A stretch of DNA of 64,000 nucleotides from Thermaerobacter subterraneus DSM 13965 (GTDB lineage: Bacteria > Bacillota > Sulfobacillia > Thermaerobacterales > Thermaerobacteraceae): contig NZ_JH976535.1 in assembly GCF_000183545.2 (NCBI RefSeq), positions 1,417,890 to 1,481,889 of the forward strand. Direction: 5' to 3'. The translations under genes and the position numbers were made by a program. Below are positions 60,061-64,000 of this stretch, piece after piece. The notes under the pieces are model-generated. The model searched no databases. It was given only the letters and a program-made list of their open reading frames with translations, and had not been told where the DNA came from. The first letter of the stretch is position 1; every line of letters begins with the position of its first letter.

Positions 60061-61182
60061 TTGAAGTTCTTCGAGTACATGGCCAAGGAGGTCTTCCGGG
60101 AGCGGGGCATTCCCACGCCCCGGGGCCGGGTGGCGGCGACGCCCGAGGAGGCCGCCCGGGTGGCCGCCGAGGTCGGCGGGCCGGTGGCGGTGAAGTCCCA
60201 GGTCCTGGCCGGGGGCCGGGGCAAGGCTGGCGGCATCCGCTTCGCCGACACGCCCGACCAGGCCCGGCAGGTGGCGGCGGACCTGCTGGGGCAGGAGGTG
60301 CGGGGCTACCGGGTCGAGCGGGTGCTGGTGGAGGAGAAGCTGCGCATCGACCGGGAGCTGTACCTGGGCATCGCCGTCGACACCGGCCGCAAGCTGCCGC
60401 TGGTCATCGCCTCGGTCCACGGCGGCGTGAACATCGAGGAGGTCCCCGAGAAGGACATCGTCAAGCGCCCGGTGGACATCACCCTGGGCCTCTACCCGTA
60501 CTTCGCCCGGGGGATCGCCCGGCGGCTGGGCCTGGAGGGTGCCGTCGCCCGCCAGTTCGCGGACCTGCTCACCCGCCTCTACCGCATCTTCCGGGACTAC
60601 GACGCCGAGCTGGTGGAGATCAACCCCCTGGTGATCTCCGGCGACCGCCTGATTGCCGCCGACGGGCGCCTGAACATCGACGACGACAGCCGCTTCCGCC
60701 ATGAGGACCTGCCCGAGGTCAGCGAGGCCACCGAACTGGAGCAGCGGGTGCGGGAGATCGGGCTGTCCTACGTGGAGCTGGACGGCGACATCGCCGTGAT
60801 GGCCAACGGCGCAGGGATCACCATGGCCACCATCGACGTGCTGGCCGAGTACGGCGGCCGGGCCATGAACTTCCTGGACGCGGGCGGCGGAGCGGCCGTC
60901 GAGCCCATGGCGAAGGCCATGGCGGTGCTGGTTTCGACCAACCCCAAGGCCATCTTCGTCAACATCTTCGGCGGCATCACCCGCTGCGACGACGTGGCCA
61001 ACGCCATCGTCACCGTCAAGCAGCAGCAGGGCATCCCCGTGCCCCTGGTGGTGCGCCTGGTGGGCACCAACGAGGACAAGGGCGTGGCGATCCTGCGCGA
61101 GCACGGCATCGAGGCCTTCCGGGACATGGGCGAGGCCGCCCGCAAGGCGGTCGAGCTGGCCCGGCAGGGAGGGGAGCGGTGA
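60061..61182 (+). CDS. sucC: Succinate-CoA ligase, beta subunit
   Basis: ADP/GDP-forming subunit of the TCA enzyme making ATP from succinyl-CoA; 373 residues. ATP-grasp features: VAVKSQVLAGGRGKAGGI, EINPLVISGDRLIAADGRLNIDDD (seen as EINPLV and AADGRLNIDDD), NGAGITMATIDVL, FLDAGGGAA and FVNIFGGITRCDDVANAI. The start is TTG at 60061 with GAGGTGAGA upstream, 6 bases after the malic enzyme stop. sucD follows immediately. Confidence 0.96.
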   Translation: MKFFEYMAKEVFRERGIPTPRGRVAATPEEAARVAAEVGGPVAVKSQVLAGGRGKAGGIRFADTPDQARQVAADLLGQEVRGYRVERVLVEEKLRIDRELYLGIAVDTGRKLPLVIASVHGGVNIEEVPEKDIVKRPVDITLGLYPYFARGIARRLGLEGAVARQFADLLTRLYRIFRDYDAELVEINPLVISGDRLIAADGRLNIDDDSRFRHEDLPEVSEATELEQRVREIGLSYVELDGDIAVMANGAGITMATIDVLAEYGGRAMNFLDAGGGAAVEPMAKAMAVLVSTNPKAIFVNIFGGITRCDDVANAIVTVKQQQGIPVPLVVRLVGTNEDKGVAILREHGIEAFRDMGEAARKAVELARQGGER

Positions 61183-62049
61183 ATGGCCATCCTGATCGAT
61201 GAGCGTACCCGGGTGGTGGTCCAGGGCATCACGGGCCACCAGGGCAGTTTCCACACCGGCCAGATGATCGAGTACGGCACCCGCGTGGTGGCGGGCGTCT
61301 CGCCGGGCAAGGAGGGCCAGGAGGTCAAGGGCGTCCCCGTCTACGACACCGTGGAAGCGGCGGTGGAGAAGCACGGGGCCACGGCCTCCGTCATCTTCGT
61401 CCCCGCTCCCTTCACCAAGGACGCCGTGCTGGAGGCCCTGGAGGCGGGGATCAAGCTGGTGGTGGTCATCACCGAGCACGTCCCCCTGCACGATGCCATG
61501 GAGATCATGGCCCGGGCCCGGCTGAAGGGCGCGACCATCATCGGCCCCAACACCTTCGGGGTGATCTCGCCGGGGAAGAGCAAGATCGGGATCATGCCCA
61601 ATCAGATCTACACCCCCGGCCGGGTGGGCATCGTGGCCCGCAGTGGTACCCTTTCCTATGAGATCGCCGCGTCGCTGAGCCAGGCCGGCTTCGGCCAGTC
61701 CACCGTGGTGGGCATGGGCGGCGACCGGGTGGTGGGCCTCTCCTTCATCGACGTGCTCAAGATGTTCGAGCAGGACCGGGAGACCGAGGCCGTGGTCCTG
61801 GTGGGGGAGATCGGCGGTACCGCGGAAGAGGAAGCGGCGGAGTACATCAAGGGGATGAGCAAGCCCGTGGTGGCCTACCTGGCGGGCAAGCATGCCCCGC
61901 CCGGCAAGCGCATGGGCCACGCGGGGGCCATCATCGAGCGCGGCCGCGGCACGTACCAGAGCAAGGTCGAGGCCCTGGAGGCGGCGGGAGCCTGGGTGGC
62001 CGCCCTGCCCTGGCAGGTGGCCGACCTGGTGCGGGAGGCGCTGCGATAA
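61183..62049 (+). CDS. sucD: Succinate-CoA ligase, alpha subunit
   Basis: CoA-binding subunit with the phosphorylated His; 288 residues. Blocks: [58 protein letters not shown] (in part), and the active His in [17 protein letters not shown] at 61183 follows the sucC stop directly with GGGAGGGGAG upstream. Its last codons and stop lie in a short tandem repeat. Confidence 0.96.
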   Translation: MAILIDERTRVVVQGITGHQGSFHTGQMIEYGTRVVAGVSPGKEGQEVKGVPVYDTVEAAVEKHGATASVIFVPAPFTKDAVLEALEAGIKLVVVITEHVPLHDAMEIMARARLKGATIIGPNTFGVISPGKSKIGIMPNQIYTPGRVGIVARSGTLSYEIAASLSQAGFGQSTVVGMGGDRVVGLSFIDVLKMFEQDRETEAVVLVGEIGGTAEEEAAEYIKGMSKPVVAYLAGKHAPPGKRMGHAGAIIERGRGTYQSKVEALEAAGAWVAALPWQVADLVREALR

Positions 62050-62090
62050 GAGGCGCCGGGAGGCGCTGCGATAAGAGGCGCTGCGATAAG
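62033..62090 (+). repeat. Short tandem repeat over the sucD stop
   Basis: GAGGCGCTGCGATAAG occurs three times: ending at 62050 (within sucD), at 62075 and at 62090. The first two are 25 bases apart, the last two 15. The extra copies carry the sucD end codons and TAA into the spacer before menG. Confidence 0.85.
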
Positions 62091-62104
62091 AGGAAGGGAC
62101 GTGC

Positions 62105-62860
62105 ATGGGGGCTCAGAGCCCGGCCCCGGGCCGGGGCGCCGACAAGGCCACGTACATCCGGGAGCTCTTCGACACCATTGCGCCCGGCTACGACCGGATG
62201 AACCTGCTGATGACCCTGGGGCAGTGGCGCTACTGGCAGTGGCGGCTGCGCCGGCGGCTGGAGGAGCTGCCCCTGGACGGGGCGCGGGTCCTGGACGTGG
62301 CCTGCGGCACCGGCGAGATCACGGCCATGCTGGCCCGGCGGGTGGGACCTGCCGGCCGGGTCACCGGCCTGGATTTCTCCCCGGGCATGCTGGCCGTTGC
62401 CCGGCACCGGCTCGAGGCGCTGGGCCTCTCCGGCCGGGTCGAGCTGGTGCAGGGGGACGCCCTGGACATGCCCTTTGCGGCGGGCGAGTTCGACCTGGTG
62501 ACCATGGGCTTCGCCTTGCGCAACGTGGCCGGCCTCGACCGGGCCCTGGCCGAGATGGCCAGGGTCACCCGCCCCGGCGGCCGGGTGCTGATCCTGGAGC
62601 TGTCCCACAGTCCCTGGCCCTGGGTCCGGGTGCCCTTCCGCTGGTACTTCGAGCGGGTGGTCCCCGCCATGGGGCGGTGGGCCGCCCGCCGCTGGCGGGG
62701 GCCGGGTCCCGATCCCTACGCCTGGCTGCCCCTGTCGGTGCAGGGGTTTCCCGGGGCGGAGGAACTGGCCCGCCTCATGGCGGCGGCCGGCCTGGAAGGC
62801 GTCCGCTTCTGGCGCATGTCGGCGGGCATCGTCTGCTTGCATGAGGGGCGGCGACCCTGA
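62105..62860 (+). CDS. menG: Demethylmenaquinone methyltransferase (MenG/UbiE)
   Basis: SAM-dependent C-methylation that completes menaquinone; 251 residues. Blocks: YIRELFDTIAPGYDRMNLLMTLGQ (in part), the SAM loop VLDVACGTGEITAML, VTGLDFSPGMLAVAR, GFALRNVAGLDRALAEM, and PGGRVLILELS. ATG at 62105 has GAGGAAGGGA upstream. The stop overlaps the hemA ATG (TGATG). It ties the operon to respiratory quinone supply. Confidence 0.94.
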   Translation: MGAQSPAPGRGADKATYIRELFDTIAPGYDRMNLLMTLGQWRYWQWRLRRRLEELPLDGARVLDVACGTGEITAMLARRVGPAGRVTGLDFSPGMLAVARHRLEALGLSGRVELVQGDALDMPFAAGEFDLVTMGFALRNVAGLDRALAEMARVTRPGGRVLILELSHSPWPWVRVPFRWYFERVVPAMGRWAARRWRGPGPDPYAWLPLSVQGFPGAEELARLMAAAGLEGVRFWRMSAGIVCLHEGRRP

Positions 62861-64000
62861 TGGGCGTGATGGTGCTGGGCATGAACCACCGCACGGCGCC
62901 GGTCGCGGTGCGGGAGCGCCTGGCGGTGGCGGGGGAGGACCTGCCGGCGGCCCTGGCGGAGCTGGCAGCCTGCCCGGCCGTCGACGAGGTGGTGCTGCTC
63001 TCCACCTGCAACCGGGTGGAGGTGTACGCGGCGGCCTCCCACCACGGCCAGGGCCGGCGCCAGGTGCGGGACGTGCTGGCGCGCTGGGCCGGCATGGACC
63101 CGGACCGGTTGGAGACCTATCTCTATGCCCGGGAAGATGCCGCGGCGGCGCGACACCTGTTCCGCGTGGCGGCGGGCCTGGACTCCATGGTCCTGGGCGA
63201 GAGCCAGATCCTGGGTCAGGTACGGGAAGCCTACCACGGGGCTGCCGCCGCGGGAACCTGTGGCAAGGTGCTGCACGGTCTCTTCCAGCAGGCCCTGGCG
63301 GTCGGGAAGCGGGCCCGGACGGAGACGGCCATCAGCCAGCACGCGGTGTCCGTCAGCTACGTGGCGGTGGAACTGGCCCGCAAGGTCTTCGGCCAGCTGG
63401 ACGGGCGGCGGGTGCTGCTGGTGGGCGCCGGCGAGACGGCGGAACTGGCTGCCCGCAGCCTGGCCGAGGAGGGTGGCTGCCGGCTGGTGGTGGCCAACCG
63501 GACCCTGGAGCGGGGCCGGCAACTGGCCGCCGCTTACGGCGGTGAGGCGGTGTCCCTGGGCGACCTACCGGCGGCCCTGGACCGCTGCGACGTGGTGATC
63601 AGTTCCACCGGCGCCGGGCGGCCCCTGATCACCGCCGCCATGGTGCGGGAGGCCATGCGCCGCCGGCGGGGCCGGCCCCTCTTGCTTGTGGATATCGCCG
63701 TGCCCCGCGACATCGAACCGGCGGCGGGCCGGTTGGACGGGGTGTTCCTGTACGACATCGACGACCTGCAGGCGGTGGTGGAAGCCAACCTCCGGCTGCG
63801 GCGCGAGGAGGCGGCGCGGGTCGAGGCCATGATCGACGAAGAGGTCCGGGGCTTTGAGGGGTGGCTGCACAGCCTGGACGTGGTGCCTCTGATCCGCTCC
63901 TTGCGGGCCAAGGCCGAGGCCATGCGGCAGGAAGAGCTGGCCCGCGCCCTGCGCAAGCTTCCCCACCTGTCGGAGCGGGACCGGCAGGTCATCGACGGCC
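62860..64000 (+). CDS. hemA: Glutamyl-tRNA reductase, partial
   Basis: First committed step of C5-pathway heme synthesis, reducing Glu-tRNA to glutamate semialdehyde. About 380 residues are present before the right edge. The catalytic Cys 50 lies in LLSTCNRVEVYA; other blocks are NHRTAPVAVRERL, VAAGLDSMVLGESQILGQV, AVSVSYVAVELARKVFG, the nucleotide fold VLLVGAGETAELAARSL, and VDIAVPRDIEP. The C-terminal dimerisation helix begins at the edge. ATG at 62860 overlaps the menG stop. Heme made here can feed the nearby ccm system. Confidence 0.95.
   Translation, partial: MGVMVLGMNHRTAPVAVRERLAVAGEDLPAALAELAACPAVDEVVLLSTCNRVEVYAAASHHGQGRRQVRDVLARWAGMDPDRLETYLYAREDAAAARHLFRVAAGLDSMVLGESQILGQVREAYHGAAAAGTCGKVLHGLFQQALAVGKRARTETAISQHAVSVSYVAVELARKVFGQLDGRRVLLVGAGETAELAARSLAEEGGCRLVVANRTLERGRQLAAAYGGEAVSLGDLPAALDRCDVVISSTGAGRPLITAAMVREAMRRRRGRPLLLVDIAVPRDIEPAAGRLDGVFLYDIDDLQAVVEANLRLRREEAARVEAMIDEEVRGFEGWLHSLDVVPLIRSLRAKAEAMRQEELARALRKLPHLSERDRQVIDG

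Noticed and set aside
57412-62106. Very long open frame (over 1500 codons) on the minus strand opposite mdh-sucD
   Set aside because: It is antisense to five well-supported genes, has His/Gly/Val-rich composition typical of the reverse complement of high-GC coding DNA, and shows no domain or initiation signal.

Overview
This window reads as a chromosomal stretch of a very high-GC, spore-forming member of the Firmicutes. The GC content looks to be around 70 percent or more, and GTG, TTG and four-base GTGA/ATGA start-stop overlaps are frequent. Spore genes are present: a gerA-gerB-gerC receptor operon, an alpha/beta-type small acid-soluble spore protein, spoVT and a YtxC-like gene. Respiratory genes are also present: a cytochrome c maturation cluster, nuoD, menG and TCA-cycle genes. 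A Thermaerobacter-like organism fits best; this is inference from gene content and composition, not a database match. Low-complexity Gly/Ala/Pro/Arg insertions and tails recur inside ordinary proteins (GerA, SfsA, the YgjP-like hydrolase, ABC-F, CcmA, IreB).

Layout. 1-2.8 kb: the end of a BMP-type nucleoside uptake system (ATPase cut by the left edge, then its lipoprotein) and a 3-methyladenine glycosylase. 3.1-4.3 kb: a solitary nuoD. 4.6-10.3 kb: a tetR-adaptor-RND efflux operon behind a promoter carrying two tandem palindromes. 10.6-12.6 kb: fabI and an M24 peptidase. 12.8-13.8 kb: namA with its own promoter. 14.06-17.9 kb: promoter, cobalamin riboswitch, terminator and a btuFCD-type importer. 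18-20.8 kb: citrate synthase and an MFS transporter. 21-25.5 kb: the gerABC-type operon. 25.7-30.8 kb: a patatin, an acyl-CoA synthetase and an ABC-F ATPase.

30.8-33.3 kb: glutamate dehydrogenase behind a good vegetative promoter, then an RpiR regulator. 33.4-37.2 kb: sfsA-birA, a membrane-anchored cupredoxin and a YgjP-like metallohydrolase. 37.3-39.9 kb: a SAM riboswitch with terminator controlling metX-hom (methionine branch), followed by a small zinc-ribbon membrane protein. 40.6-45.2 kb: ytxC-like gene, D-Ala-D-Ala carboxypeptidase, SASP and queG. 45.6-51 kb: an unrecognised small protein, thiI with a cysteine desulfurase (sulfur delivery to tRNA), an unrecognised acidic protein, an extended IreB and spoVT. 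51.6-57.6 kb: a secreted PKD-domain protein and ccmE-(CcmI-like)-ccmA-ccmB-ccmC-ccmD for heme delivery to c-type cytochromes. 57.7-64 kb: mdh, malic enzyme, sucC, sucD, then menG and hemA (cut by the right edge), which together supply carbon flux, menaquinone and heme for respiration.

No rRNA, tRNA, insertion sequence, prophage or CRISPR array was seen. The items most worth a second look are the CPSKY variant of CcmE, the ccmA/ccmB frame overlap, the sigma-G-like promoters of the SASP gene and spoVT, the AT-rich palindrome between the cysteine desulfurase and an unknown acidic protein, and the unassigned structured stretches around 41.6 and 50.1 kb. I did not find a clear multi-gene system of an undescribed kind.
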